From Fennellomyces sp. T-0311 (Eukaryota; Mucoromycota; Mucoromycetes; Mucorales; Lichtheimiaceae), in contig JALLLT010000003.1 of assembly GCA_025266875.1 (NCBI GenBank), positions 1,426,001 to 1,490,000 of the forward strand: a stretch of 64,000 nucleotides of DNA, read 5' to 3'. The translations under genes were made by a program, and so were the position numbers. Under the pieces are notes generated by a model. It worked only from the letters and a program-made list of their open reading frames with translations, did no database searches and was not told the DNA's origin. The stretch's first letter is position 1; every line of letters starts with the position of its first letter. Below are positions 21,333 to 34,000 of this stretch, piece by piece.

Positions 21333-22904
21333 ATGTATTTTACATACGATATAAATCAGAGCGAAATACTGCCTACAGGTGACGCGGTCGAAAAACGGGA
21401 TTATGTCACATTCGAACAAAACACCAGCGTTACCAATTCGGGGTTCAAGCCCCGCTACCTCGTACGACTGACCGACATGTGTGTCGTGGAGGGAGCGCAC
21501 GTCCACGAACAGTATTGGGCGTTGTCGTACGTTTATGCGCAGTCAGCAATATTGCCCCAATGGTCCAACGGCAGATATAAACGACTAGCCGTCGCCGCTC
21601 ACGAGCTCATCACCTACGAGAGAGGCGTTCCGCAGTCATTTAGCGGCACATTCTACCTCCTAATTCAACAGATATGCTGCGATTTTGGCATCCGTTATCT
21701 CTGGTTCGACCAGATGTGTATAGATCCAACGGATGAGAAAGACAAGACAAGGACTCTCCAGGAGATTCACATGATATACCGCCACGCATTATGCACCATC
21801 GCCCTGATTCCTGAATTGCGGCGCGAGAAGGACTCTATGGAGTCATACAACATGATGATAGCCAACTCCGAATGGAACAAGCGCGCGTGGACGCTTGCCG
21901 AGGCGTACCATTCATGCAATATCCTTTATCTTGGGCGAGACGTGCACATCTGGAGAAGAAGTAACCATGCGCAGGCCGCACTCCATGATTCGAGAACCGA
22001 ACACTTCCTCCTTAACATCTCCTGCCGAACGGCCAAAGACTGGTCCGCCAGCACAATCCTATGGTGGGCGCGACAACGAACAAGCTCGAGACCCAACGAC
22101 CGAATCTACGCGCTTCTCAACATGTACCCGTGCATCATGAAACATTTCCGGTTCGACTACAGCGAAAATATATACGATTTGACCATGCAGTTTTACCGGC
22201 TGCTGGTGATGGACGATCCATCGGTGCTGCTGTTCGGCAGATCGGTCGATGGCAAGGAAGAGAGTGGGAATTGGGCGGATGAGGAAAGCGATGACGATGA
22301 CAACGACCGATTGCAGAGATGGAAGCAAGAGTCATTATTACCGTCCTGGTGTGGTGTCGGCGGAAGTCATATACCCCAACTGATGCCGGGAAGCGCAATG
22401 CAACGAAGCAGTTTTCCAAAATGCACTGTTGAGCGACATATCCTGCAAGTGAAAAGCATGTGTGCCGAGGCGTGGTTGGATAAACAGATATCATATAACA
22501 ACATACGGAAAGGGCTTCCTAGTCGACCTATCAATATGGGGCTGGCTCCCCTGAATTTTGTTGAAGCAAGCGAGCTGCCTGCGGGTTTCGACAGGGAAAT
22601 TCAAATTTTTGGACTGGAACCAACACATTTTCTTCCGGTATGGGAGAAGGAGTTCGAGTGCTTCAACGATTTGTTTGCTCCAACCCACGTCGCCGGCTAC
22701 ATGTCACTGACAAAATCTGATTCACCCCACTGCTTAATCCTTACTGATTTATGGTTTACTCTTGATGATCTATGGAACGCGTATCCGGTCGTCGAAACTA
22801 GTAATTACGACTCTTCTATTTATAAGTCTATCGGTGTGTGCCTCCTGAAGGGCTTCCATCTATACCCTGCAAACCAGACTATCCGGAACTTTAATATTGA
22901 ATAA
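21333..22904 (+). CDS. HET-domain (heterokaryon incompatibility-like) protein, copy 1
   Basis: Intronless, 523 residues. The three HET-domain blocks are present in order: YWALSYVY (about 61-68), RYLWFDQMCIDPTDEKDK (about 121-138) leading into MIYRHALCTIALI, and WNKRAWTLAEAY (181-192). These match the usual ALSYVWG, WIDALCIDQ and RAWTLQE signatures. HET domains trigger cell death or growth arrest in non-self recognition of filamentous ascomycetes and are structurally related to TIR domains; the role outside that group is not established. The C-terminal half (about 230-523) has no named domain but is shared with the gene at 53,574-55,254 (THFLPVW, SIGVCLLKG). An acidic stretch (NWADEESDDDDND) lies in the middle. 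Transcription would start close to the divergent cysteine-rich frame. Confidence 0.85.
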   Translation: MYFTYDINQSEILPTGDAVEKRDYVTFEQNTSVTNSGFKPRYLVRLTDMCVVEGAHVHEQYWALSYVYAQSAILPQWSNGRYKRLAVAAHELITYERGVPQSFSGTFYLLIQQICCDFGIRYLWFDQMCIDPTDEKDKTRTLQEIHMIYRHALCTIALIPELRREKDSMESYNMMIANSEWNKRAWTLAEAYHSCNILYLGRDVHIWRRSNHAQAALHDSRTEHFLLNISCRTAKDWSASTILWWARQRTSSRPNDRIYALLNMYPCIMKHFRFDYSENIYDLTMQFYRLLVMDDPSVLLFGRSVDGKEESGNWADEESDDDDNDRLQRWKQESLLPSWCGVGGSHIPQLMPGSAMQRSSFPKCTVERHILQVKSMCAEAWLDKQISYNNIRKGLPSRPINMGLAPLNFVEASELPAGFDREIQIFGLEPTHFLPVWEKEFECFNDLFAPTHVAGYMSLTKSDSPHCLILTDLWFTLDDLWNAYPVVETSNYDSSIYKSIGVCLLKGFHLYPANQTIRNFNIE

Positions 22905-23238
22905 AAGTTCTTTTTCTTTCCATTTTTACTCTTATGCGGTGCAGATAGCGCCCATCCAAGGCTCCTTGATCCAACAGATGTTTTGGTCGCGGTGATCTCG
23001 TAAAAACTCGGGAACCGTATCGTCTAATATACATGGGTCGATCCCACGGTAACCAGAACTTCATTTGTTGCTACGAGTGTGCTGCCAAGAGAGTGGTGCG
23101 GCCGTGTTTCCAGGCAACAAATTATAGCCTTTGGTATGCGCGCAAGCTGAGTTTATCCGACGCGTCATGTGTGAGTGGAGGCAAAAAAAATTGCTGAGAA
23201 GGGGTACAAGTTTCTTTTTCCTTTGCACAAACTATTCA
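22905..23238. other. Intergenic spacer between HET copy 1 and the FHA gene
   Basis: 334 bases acting as terminator of one gene and promoter of the next; no gene seen. Confidence 0.5.
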
Positions 23239-24582
23239 ATGGAGAACGAAGGTAGAAAAAAATGAACAACGTAAAATGTCATGTCAACTAAAAATGTACA
23301 ACTTTTTTCATTTTTCTTAAATGTTTAGCTATTGGACAAACAGATTGGTTCTCTTCACCAGCAGAGAAACGACAACCGTTTCAGGAATTGAGATACTTGC
23401 CTGATTCTCCTCCTGAAAAGCAACCTCACGTTCACACCGATGATCTCGTACAAACATCCGAAATCAAATCCACAGCAGATGAACGCGTCGACTTTGTTTA
23501 TGTTTCTCGACCTGTCAAACAGCCCATCTTGCTCGTCGGTGGATGCGAAGATATCACCATTGGACGAGGTGGTAATGCAACCATCAAGATTGGCAAGCGT
23601 AACCGTCAAATCAGTCGCATTCATGCACGCATCGATTATAAGGCAGACACACATGAATATTTCTTCAATGTACTTGGCTTGAATGGCGCCATGGTCGACA
23701 ATGTACTGTACCGCCAGCACGATGTTATTCAGCTCAAAGACGACGCGTTGATCGATATCTTGGGCTCCAAGATTACATTCATGTGTCCGGATATGCCAGC
23801 TTCGCTTCGACAACCAGTTGCGCCTCCATCACCTGTGCTCGAACCGGCACTTGATGAACCTCAACAAAATGAAGAAGAGCCAGAGGTGGAAGAGCCAAAG
23901 GCAGACCAATCAAGCCAGGAAGATTCCAAGCAAGATGAGGAACGCAAGCCGAAACTGTCCGAAACCGAAGAACTCGAGCTAGAGCAACCCAAGCAAGAAG
24001 AACAGGAAGAACTGTCGATCGATGATGTACCTCTTTCACCTGCACCCAAAGAACAGCACCAGGAGATTCAAGTGGATTATGCTGAAGTGATCATTGATGC
24101 GCTTGGTAACGATCAAAGCAGATGCAATACAAGATAGATGACTAATCATACGGATAGTATTTTCGCGCAAATCATCGATGCCTGTCAGTGACATCTGTTC
24201 ACGCATCCTGAGCAACAACCCCACGTACAAAGTGCAGCCACGAGAAGTCTGGATCGAGAAAGTTCAACAGGTGCTGAAGGAAAAGCCTTTCTTTGGCGAG
24301 ATCGTGCGCAAGGGAAAGACTGCCGATGGATCGCCCAAAGAAAACCTCTACTACTACAACAGTGAGCAGGACCCAGTTGAATGGCGACGTGCCGAGTACA
24401 CTCATGTGGGCCGCAGCGCACGCAAATGCACCTTGCAGGACAAGCAATACTTCTGGAAGATTCCTCCTAAGCTTGGTCGCAACAGAAACGCGTACGTGCC
24501 TCCACCTGCAAAGGCCTACGAAAAGCGGAAAGGACATGAAGAGGAGATGCGTAGCGCCAAAAAGCCAAAGTCGGACGACTAA
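23239..24582 (+). CDS. TOS4: FHA-domain protein related to Tos4/Plm2
   Basis: Exons 23239-23251 (13 nt, MENE), 23329-24105 and 24158-24582; 404 residues. Residues about 60-135 are a forkhead-associated phosphopeptide-binding domain: ITIGRGGNATIKIG, then QISRIHARI (Ser, His and Arg of the binding loop) and LGLNGAMVDN. A long Glu/Gln/Pro-rich spacer follows. The C-terminal 130 residues hold a conserved module (PFFGEIVRKGKTADG; ARKCTLQDKQYFWKIPPK) that in fungi accompanies Tos4-like FHA proteins. The family consists of G1/S-regulated chromatin proteins linked to the SBF/MBF programme and to Rpd3/Set3 deacetylases. The assignment to Tos4 is by architecture and the C-terminal block. Confidence 0.82.
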
Positions 24583-24809
24583 ATCCATTCATTCCTACCA
24601 AACCCAAAGCGCCCTTCCTCATGTTCATTTTTTCTTATCTTTTCTATCCTTTATCCTCACTTCATTTATCGTTCGCCTCTTTTTTGTTGTGTATGTTCAG
24701 TCGATTATAGCATTTCTTATCATAATATCAAAATGTGTACACAAAAAAAAAGCGTTCTTTGTATATTGCACAATAATTAGGTGTAAAGTAACAACAGGAA
24801 TAAGGGTAT

Positions 24810-27134
24810 TTAGAGCTTGGAAGCACCGGCTTGCTTGTTGATGATGCAGTCGGCAACATGAAGAGCCAGAGCTTCAGTGGTTACCATGGGGTTGACGCCC
24901 GACGCAGTGGGGAACAGCGAAGCGTCTCCAACATACAGGTTCTTGACCTCCCACGTCTCACCGGTCGGCTTGGTAACAGACACCTTGGGCGAAATACCCA
25001 TGCGACAAGAGCCCATTTGATGCGCGCAGAAAATACCGGCACCGTTTGTTGGCAAGCCGTACTTGCGGACCGCCTCTAACCATTCCTCGAAACGTGGGTT
25101 ATCCACACGTGATTCCTCGTCTTGACGGAACACGAAAGGGTCGACACCATATTGGCCGGTGTGCAACTCGCGTGCACCTGCAGCAGCCAAGATCTTGAGT
25201 GATCGAATGATACCCGTCAGGATTGATTCACGATCGTGGGTGGACAAGTCATAGTCGACCACCAAGTTGCCGTTGTTGTCTTCACGGACAACACCCTTGG
25301 AGTCCTTGTCACGCGAAAGAATCAATATAGGAGCGCACTTGCGGTATCGCAACATCAATTCTTTGTGTTGAGCAGCGCTGCGCCAGGGAATCACAGTCGA
25401 GTAACTACCAGGATGCAAGCAGGGGACCTCGATTTTGGCACCATAACCCTCGCCGTCCACGTTCTCCGCAACGTTGCTGACTGCAGTCATGATCGATCCT
25501 TCGAAGCAGTTCACATCCTCATCGAAAAAGCCAAAGGAGATACTGCACGGGTGGAGCTTCAAGTGTTGACCAATATTCTTGTTCGTCAAACCCGAGTGCT
25601 TCAGGACGTTGGGTGTTTGAAGCGAACTGGCAGCCACGACGACTGTATCAGCACGAATGGTCACCTTGTCCTTGTAGCCGACAATGCATTCCACACCGGT
25701 GGCAACACCGTCCTTAACAACCACACGCGTCACTTTGGTCTTATCCAAGAATTTAGCGCCATACGCCTGAGCATCGCGAAGCCACGAGTTCATCGTGCTA
25801 TTCTTGATACCGTCCTTGCAGCCTGCATAACAGAAACCACATTCGTGACTTTGGCCCCCCGTATTTTGGTGCAAGTCCGCATGATGGTAACCCAGTTCCC
25901 TTTGTTTTGTTGTTTAGATACCAAGAAAGTCTTGAACGATTTTGTGTAACTTACTGGCAACCCTTGATAAGGAGTGCGTTGGGTCCGTTGTGCTTGATAC
26001 CATCAGTACGTGCTCCAATACGTTCAAATACTCGGTCCAAATCACGAGCAAACTTTAACCTCCAATGAGTAACTGCTTTTTAAGACCACTTTGCTTTTTT
26101 TTCTTTACCTTTGGAGAAGTAAAATGGCTCAAGCCCTGCTTGGCCCATTCTTCACGGACAAAGTGTTGGAGCTAATGTATCGGAGTAAGCTTCCAGAGCG
26201 CGTTACCGTATCTTCCTTGCTTACCTTGAGCGAGGCGGACCAGTTGACGGTAGTACCTCCACCAAACGTACTGCCTGCCAAGACATTTATGGCACCTTCA
26301 AAGGTAGAGAAGAAACCACCGTACTCGTACATGTTTGCAAATGCATTGGGTTCGTGCAACTCCATCTCATCTTCGTGGAAGTATTTACCCTTCTCGATAA
26401 CGAGCACAGACTTGCCTGCTTTAGCAAGTTCTGCTGCAGTGACACCTAATATCAAATACGTCAGGAAACTCACACGCTTTTCAAAATCATTTTTCCTTTT
26501 AAGGCTTACCACCACCAGCACCACTGCCAACGATAATGACATCAAACTTGAGGTTGGGGGTGATATCGTTGATGTTGAGCATCGGCAGACGTTCAGGTCT
26601 GGGGGAGTCGTGCGGAAGCTTGCAAGTGGAAGGGTATTGCATGCCCTTGTGGAGGGGGCTCTCCAGCGAACCATAGGTTGGATGGCACGTGGTGGAAAAG
26701 AAGAGTTTGTAAAGCAATCTGAGCTGTGGAATATACGAGTCCTTCCACTTGCAGATGATCTGTTCGCGCTCTTCGCGGGGCAGGTCCTGGAAACGCTGGT
26801 ACTTGCCTGTCAAGACAAAGGCACCGGGACGCATGGAGAGAAGCGTCAAAATCATGGATATTTCTTGACGCTTGTCAGCAGCCAGGGCACGGTGCAGAAA
26901 TGCATTAACCGCAGTCCAGTTCTTCACGGACGAGCTCGAGTGGCTGGCAAATTCGCGAATATCCTCGGGTGTGTGGATACTGTTCGGCTTGCCACATAGC
27001 TTGTCAGTCAGTTCCTGGATCTCCTTGTCATTAAGCTTTGCAATAAAGGTGTCCATGGCGGCCGTGAAAACGGCCATCTGGTCCTCATTCAATTCGAATG
27101 GCGGCGCGACGAGACTACGGTTGGGATCGATCAT
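24810..27134 (-). CDS. FAO1: Peroxisomal long-chain fatty alcohol oxidase (GMC oxidoreductase)
   Basis: Exons (minus strand): 27134-26510, 26445-26225, 26171-26109, 26052-25955, 25899-24810; 698 residues. It would oxidise long-chain alcohols to aldehydes with FAD, making H2O2. The N-terminal 200 residues are the extension found in long-chain alcohol oxidases. The FAD-binding motif VIIVGSGAGGG sits at about residue 200 and spans the first intron. GSTFGGGTTVNW, KHNGPNALLIKG, HQNTGGQSHECGFCYAGCK and the C-terminal GMC block (CAHQMGSCRMG; LYVGDASLFPTASGVNPM) with the catalytic His/Asn region follow. The protein ends in ASKL, a peroxisome-targeting PTS1 signal. Introns are 53-64 nt. Confidence 0.95.
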
Positions 27135-29062
27135 GGAAGTGTAGTGGAAGAAGGAATGGGGTTTTCCGACGCATACTTCCAGAAAAGCACACGCTTTTAA
27201 TATAGGTCACAAAAAGCTGCGGGGTCGTTGGCATAATGTTTTTTGAGCTTGTTTTGGAAGTGTAGATGAATCATCCGATGGTTTTTCGCTTTGGTTCTAA
27301 CCGTTTCATAGATTTCCGTTGGGGGCTGCCGGCTTTCACGCGCATCTATCATTACGTTTACTGCACTTTATACATCTATTTACTGCAAAGACGGTAATTT
27401 CTCTGGAACCGCTACGTTGTTACACGAAATTTGCTTATTCCAACCCTTTCTTCCCCCAACCGAGGTTGACTTCCCGCACAAAATTGGCACATGTTTGGTC
27501 ATAGGCTCCTTCTCAGGAACATGATCTTCAAACTCCACAGACAGGCCACCCCGTGCATTCACTTCTGCCTGAAAGTCCCTACACTGCGCTAGGTGGAATA
27601 CTTATGCTTGGGATATACTCATTTACTGGTTAGAGGAGTCGAAGCCGCTACTGTACCACGATTTCCTTTTAGGCAAATTCAACATTATATAATCGAGCGC
27701 GCGTTGAGTAATCTCTTAGTTAGCAGCCAAGTAATTTGTGAAGCAGTCCTGCCAGTAAGAGGGGTTATATCCAAATCTAGTCAATTCAGTTTTATGGAAT
27801 ATAAGCAGTCGACCACGCATCAGTTTAGTATAATGGTTCATTCAAGTTGTACCCACGCGGTAAAACCGATTACTGAATTATGGGAATACGGTAATAGTAT
27901 CCGAGGCGACCTATTTATCCGCTGCCTTCATGTTTAGTGCCCAGTGGAATAATGTCAGATCCAGGTAGAGGTTGATGGTTATTTGGCTGTCATATTTGAC
28001 TCAATTTGTCTGTCATACCTAAAGATCTAGATATATCGATATATCGATATCAACATGGTGATACCGATAACCTAAGCTATATAATCGTGCCTACACATAC
28101 ATAGCTAACCCCAACAACGATCAACGAACCGATGCGTCATATACACGTTTGACCTTGATACGTAGGAGTCTTTTTTTGCATACGTAGGTACGCACTATGT
28201 ACATAAGGCGTGAGACATGTATTTACTTTTTTATACCAAGCAAATTGTCCACGAACTCTCACGAATGTCAATGGTAGATTTTACCAGTTTTATCATGACA
28301 TGTGTGAACAAGTGACAGTGAGAGCAGGAATTGATGATGCGACTGACCCCAAAGCTGTACATATCCTCGTTTCACCAGATCAGCATCAGCACATCCGGAG
28401 TTCGGTGCGCTTCATAAAAAGGTGAGACAATTTATCGTCGCCGCTATTATAACTGATGCTAATTTTATTGATATAAGCTAAAGTTTTTGACGTTGGTAGA
28501 CTAATATCCAGGGTCTTCGACATGCAATATCTTATACATGACTTTAAATTGCTGGGTAGAGCATACTTGTAAATGGTGCGCAATATATATGCTAGTGATA
28601 CTTTATGCTACCGATGATATCAAAGGTTGCTGCATATGTAATATGTTTAGTTTATAAGCAACCAAGTGATCTTCATTATTTTAGCCCGAGTGAGTTAGAG
28701 CACTAAAGTGCCCTGGCAATGATTTACCGTTAGCAACAGTATCCCACGTTCTAGAAGAAAGCATTATTCAAAAGTGCAACGTGCAGTTACCCCACAATAT
28801 AGAATTTCAAGTCCGTCTCTCTTTTCACTTTAAGCACGAGCCAAGAGTCTTATGTCACCATATGACTAACCTGGCACAGCCCTCTGAAATAAGCCAGAAC
28901 GAAGCACCCATCGCAACGTACTCTTTTCATAATAGTCCACCTTTCTTTTTAATCAATAAAGCAAATATGTTCCCACCTCTCTGGCCTCTCTCGTTTACGA
29001 CATATGTGAGGAATTAAATCCGCACTGAACATATTATCTCTCCTTGTGTTTTTTTTTGCTTA
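27135..29062. other. Intergenic DNA, no gene recognised
   Basis: 1.9 kb between the alcohol oxidase start and the 3' end of the FAR1-type gene. The first few hundred bases are the oxidase promoter. At 28,030-28,050 there is a short run of ATATCG repeats. Short open frames have no family resemblance. Confidence 0.5.
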
Positions 29063-31049
29063 CTATTGGGGCTCAGATTTATGCTCCCTGCCTGGCATGG
29101 GAGTATCCGGTGGATGTTCGGCTTGATAGGGTGGCAAAATTTGGTGATGTTGCTCATGCTGTTGGTGCATATAAAGATTCCTGTCCCTATTCTCTTGACG
29201 CATTTCCTCCTCGCGTGAAGTGACGACGGCAGCTGCTGCAGCAAGCTGATATACACCCGGAGCGGAGCCTAACGGGTACATATTATGTGCAGAATCACGT
29301 CGGATGGGAGGTCTGTGTGCAACAGGGTTGGATTGGAGCGCTGGATGAATCGTCGGCTCGTTAGTAGTTCGGACGATTTGGTTGGATGGATCAAAGTGTT
29401 GAAGTGGGGGCATGTCTGCGGGGGCCTGTGGTGGCGGTGCAAAGCCTGTCGACCCTGTCGGCGATATACTGTAAGGCTGATGGAAACGATGAAAATCATA
29501 ACCTGGTATTGCTGATTGCATCGGCATGCCTTGTTCATCATATCCAGTATGATATACAAAGTTGGCGTGTTGCTGGTCTAACATGGGCGGTCTTTGTTGC
29601 TCTTGGGGCTGTACAGACGCATCCACGGGTGAATGTGCAATTCTCAATTCGCTCGGTGGTTGTAGCTGCTGCGACGTCCTGGCTCGCTTTTGCAGTTTGC
29701 GCGCCGGGAAGTTGATATCGCTGCTGAGTGCTTCTTCTGAAGTCGACATGGAGCGTGGTCGACGTGGATTCCGTATGAGCTGGATTTCGTTGGCAATGCG
29801 CTGACTGTGAATCTTTACAAAATATGTGTGTTCTGGAATAACTACAGTGGTGAAGCCCTTGGGTGGATCTGGTGGTTTGCTGACAGGAGGTGCTGTGGAT
29901 GATTGCGCGGGTGCCTTCTGTTTGGATTGCGAGCCTTTGCGCTTCGGGGGTGGAGGGAGCGTGGGTGAGGGCAGATCGCCACTGCCCGATTGGCTCTGTT
30001 TCTATTGTCTCAGTTTGAACCTTGAATATGATGAGATTAAGTGGCGTACCTGCAATGGTGAGCTGACATGCGGCGGTACGGACGACGACGATGACGACGA
30101 CGATGCAACTTGCGCTGTCTGGCTCTGTTCTGTGGGCGGCTCCAGCTCGCCGGCAAACATGGGCTGACGTAGTGTCTGCGGGTCCAGTTTGGCCATTTGA
30201 CAGGTCGCATAAAGCAGCTTTGTAATCTCTGTTTCTACGTATTCTGACAGCTCTTCATTGCCTGCTGCAGCCATACACACCTGTCCCCACACGTTCGTCA
30301 AGCGGCGTGCCCTGACCGCGGCTTCCCGGTGCCTGATTTTCTGTCGCTCCTCCGACAGTCTGTTATAGAACCGTCGCTCATTCCAGCTGATATCGGGAAA
30401 CTCAGCCTGCACCTTGGCCCGGATGTCGGCTGTCGCCAGATTGGTGCGTGCAAGTTCGTAGATAAGATCAATGACCTTCTTGGGCCAATTGCGGTCGATG
30501 TCCTCTGGTCGCATCAGTTCATGGTTGTGCTTCGCTGCGTCTGGGTTCAATGACTTGCGAAACTCCCAGTGGCCGTTCTGTTCGTACAAAACCACCCGCC
30601 ATCGACAGTCGCAGCGTTTGGATGGGCGTTTGCGCTTGGGATTCGCCTTGGGATTCCGCAGCGAGTCGGGCAGGCCTTCGCGCGAGCAATAGACGTAGAT
30701 GTTCTAGCACTGGATGAGTTTCAGATAAGGATATCGACAGGAAAAACTCACACGGTGCGTGCTGGCCTCTTGCTTGACGGTGAAGCCGAACTGGGCGCAA
30801 AGATCGCGACAGTGCTCGATTGCTGTTACACTGTCTGGGAAAGAAACTTTGAGAAGTTGTTCGTAAAAGGACGTGAGCTGTTTGCAACGTCGTTAACTTC
30901 TCTTCTTCTTTGCGACGGCTCTACTCTTTAAAGTTGCTTACGGGTCCATCGGAACTCTGACTTGGGTCGCCTGGCCGGCTGTTGTTATCTGCTGCTGCTG
31001 CCGTCGCTGTCGATGATTCAGGAAGCGGTTCCGCTGATTCTTTTGACAT
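29063..31049 (-). CDS. FAR1-type zinc-finger transcription regulator
   Basis: Exons (minus strand): 31049-30942, 30877-30752, 30703-30050, 30001-29063; 608 residues, start ATG at 31049. After a disordered N-terminus, about residues 37-135 form a FAR1/WRKY-GCM1-like DNA-binding domain: FTVKQEASTHRNIYVYC, then a basic stretch (NPKANPKRKRPSKRCDC) and KHNHEL, giving the Cys-Cys-His-His set. A conserved helical region follows (WPKKVIDLIYELART; WNERRFYNRLSEERQKIR). The rest is disordered, rich in Ser, Pro and Gln, with an HQQ-rich end. FAR1 domains derive from MULE transposases and act as transcription factors in plants and fungi. No transposase core remains here. Confidence 0.8.
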
Positions 31050-34000
31050 TGGACGAATTGTGTAAATGGCTGGAGGCTGCGCAATATCGCTGAGAGGGTA
31101 GAGAGAAAATAGAGGCAACCGCTGTATGTGTATATTATGGAGAAAAAAAGCGTGTGTTGGCAGGTCAACTCGCTACCACCGCGTTCCTTTTGTTATCTAG
31201 GGACAGCAGGGACGTCAGAGTTTGGCAGCAGGCTGCGATATATGCAAGATATGTATACTTTATGCTCGTCCTGCCAAGTAAAAAAATAAAAGTAAAAAAA
31301 GGTGGTCAGTCAGAATTTGACTGTGAGGTTGATACATCAAGCGTGTGTGGGCGAGGGGGAGAGCATACGTAGTCGTTGTCCTGGCTTCACGGGTTGGGAT
31401 GCAGGCTGTTGGGAGTATATATGGATGTGTAGGCACGATAGCGATTTGAAAGCGAAAACCTGCTTACTGGTCGGACATGTACCAAGTTGAGAAAAGGGTA
31501 AAAGAAAGAAAAGAGGGTTGACATGGACCACCGTTCGTCGTTTTGGTAATGGGAACCCATTGAACACGCATCCCTCGTCGAACCTTGCGATTTGAAACAT
31601 CTCCAATCGCAATGGCCCAAAGGGCAGCTTTACCTTGTGCCACCAAGCCCAGCCCTAACCTGACCCCAGCCAGCAGTTACTCAGGTTCCTTTTAGCTGCA
31701 GCCGAAAAAATATTGTACCACCGAAGTGTCCAGCAGCCAAAGCCCTCGCGTTCCCCGCTCGCGCCATGCTTTCTGCATTCGCCCGTCTGCCGCCGTGGCG
31801 CTGGAGAAGACCAGAACCGTCTGTTTTTTTCGTCGTCGGTGTTGTTTGGATACACATAATCCGCGTGACAAATAAATTGTGCAATTGGCGAGACAAATCT
31901 CCCTCGCTTTTTCCATGATATCGAGTCGTACATGCTTTTTGCAATAAATGATATATCTTTTGCTTTATAAGGTTAAAGACCGAGATCAGATTTTTTTCGC
32001 GCACTGATACTGCCAACGTCTCTCTTTTTTGCTCATTTGAACATGGGCTGTGCTACCGATCGACCGCGTTGTCCCTGTGCCCTTCTAGAAAGTGGACTCG
32101 TGCTTGCTCAAAACAACCCGTTGTTTTGCTTCCCTGTCTTTCATGCTGAACTAATGTGCAACATCCACGCAACATGTGTTCCGTCTGTTTCTTCCTTTCC
32201 CCAGTTCTGTATCACATATCAATCATGGCCCGTTGCTTTATATGTACTCACATATTCCAAGCATTTCGCCGAGCTCCCTCACATGATCAATGCATCCAGT
32301 CTGTCAGGTGGACTAAATATTAGCGTCAGAGAATATAACCCCGTGAGAAACCAGCACACTGTTACCATGACATCATTACCTTGCTCTTCTTAAAGGTCAC
32401 ACCTTGTTGTCATGGATGTGCAGAAAATTACTCCTTTGCATCCACGCAAAATAAAAAGTTTAACCGACTAAACAGTGCTGACGCCATTATTCAGCTTAGG
32501 TGCGACCATACTTATCATAAGTAAAGTTTTTTTTATATCCCTTCTTTTGGTCTTGTGTTCCATATTTCCTGACGCTTCCGAAAGCTTTTTTTTTCAACTT
32601 GCAATTAAGAAGAACTTTGGTACTACGTTTGCGGTGAATAGCTGACTTTTGACATTTCCCGAAATAACACATGGATCAACTCTATTTGTGTGATATTAAA
32701 TGAATCTTTGATCATGCATGTCAAAATTTTGGGTTATAGGTGATTTGAACAATGCTAGTATTAATTAAGTTCTTACCGTCGCATTGTTACTAACACCATT
32801 TTACTCGGTCTATATGCAAAAGACCAGCAGATCAACCAAGGGAAATCTCTCAGAGCCATTGCGCAACCCAAAGCAAGTGAACATTTTTTTATCTTAATAT
32901 TATGAGATTTTTGACAGTATTGCTGCGCATCGCGTGGGCATTTCCCTCAAGAGAGTCAGATTACTTACCAACAATGATAATATCGGTACAACAATGCGAT
33001 AATCCTATGCTTTCGTTTAATCGATATAATTGCCACTGCCGCGGATCTGTTCCTATTAATGACATATACTGCTGTACCGCTTGTGCCAAGAAATAAAGAG
33101 AATATATTGCACTAGTAATGTGAGCTGACTGAGATGTCCGTGAGAAGGTTAAATAATGGGAACCAATCAAGAGGATCAATATTGGATTGACAACAGAATG
33201 ATGCCAGATTACTGTATGTGGGGACGAGGCATAACGGTAAATCTTTGAAAATGGCAATTCTTAGGAATGGTTGCACTAACTTCGATATCGACTTAAAATA
33301 GATGGGGGTAATATAACAATATAATGGTCATGTCACGCCAAAGTAATAAGAAGAACAGCGGCTATTACGAAACACATACACACGTTGCTCTCGTCTCACA
33401 GCAGCACATAAACTATAAGTGTAAAGAACAAAATAAAAGTACGACGCTTAGACACGTGCTTTTACGGTGTAAAACGAAACCACTATTGAAAGGGCGCTGA
33501 TCTCAAAAAGTGCAAACTAATACAATAGAAAGGATCTCCGTTAAATTTATAAATACGGATATTTATATAAGGGATCGGCAGCGTATATGATTCACCTATT
33601 GAAATCATGATAAACGATTCAATACATACGTAGTAGCAATATGCTCTCGGAGCTCGGATAGACTCTATTTTTAAAAGCAGTAAATTATAGTAGAAGATTA
33701 ATCGCAACAGTAACAATAGCATGCCTTTAATGGATACTGCTTAGAACTCGCATTGGTGATGGGATCATCAGTAAAGATCCATGTGAAACCATAATATTTG
33801 GAATTACGTTGCTCATGTACAAATATCTTGTGCATCGATATCATGTCGTATTACTTCATTCATTCTCACGATTTATAAACTGTATTTACCGCTTTTCATG
33901 TAGCCCGGAACAATTGCACAATGGTCCCATGGGACGGAATGGGCATACTTCATAAGGAAACTCAATGTCCTTTACCCGTGAAAGGAAACATATCAATATC

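Noticed and set aside
32037..32393. 118-codon plus-strand frame in the gene-poor interval
   Set aside because: No family resemblance, no splice support, amino-acid composition as expected by chance.
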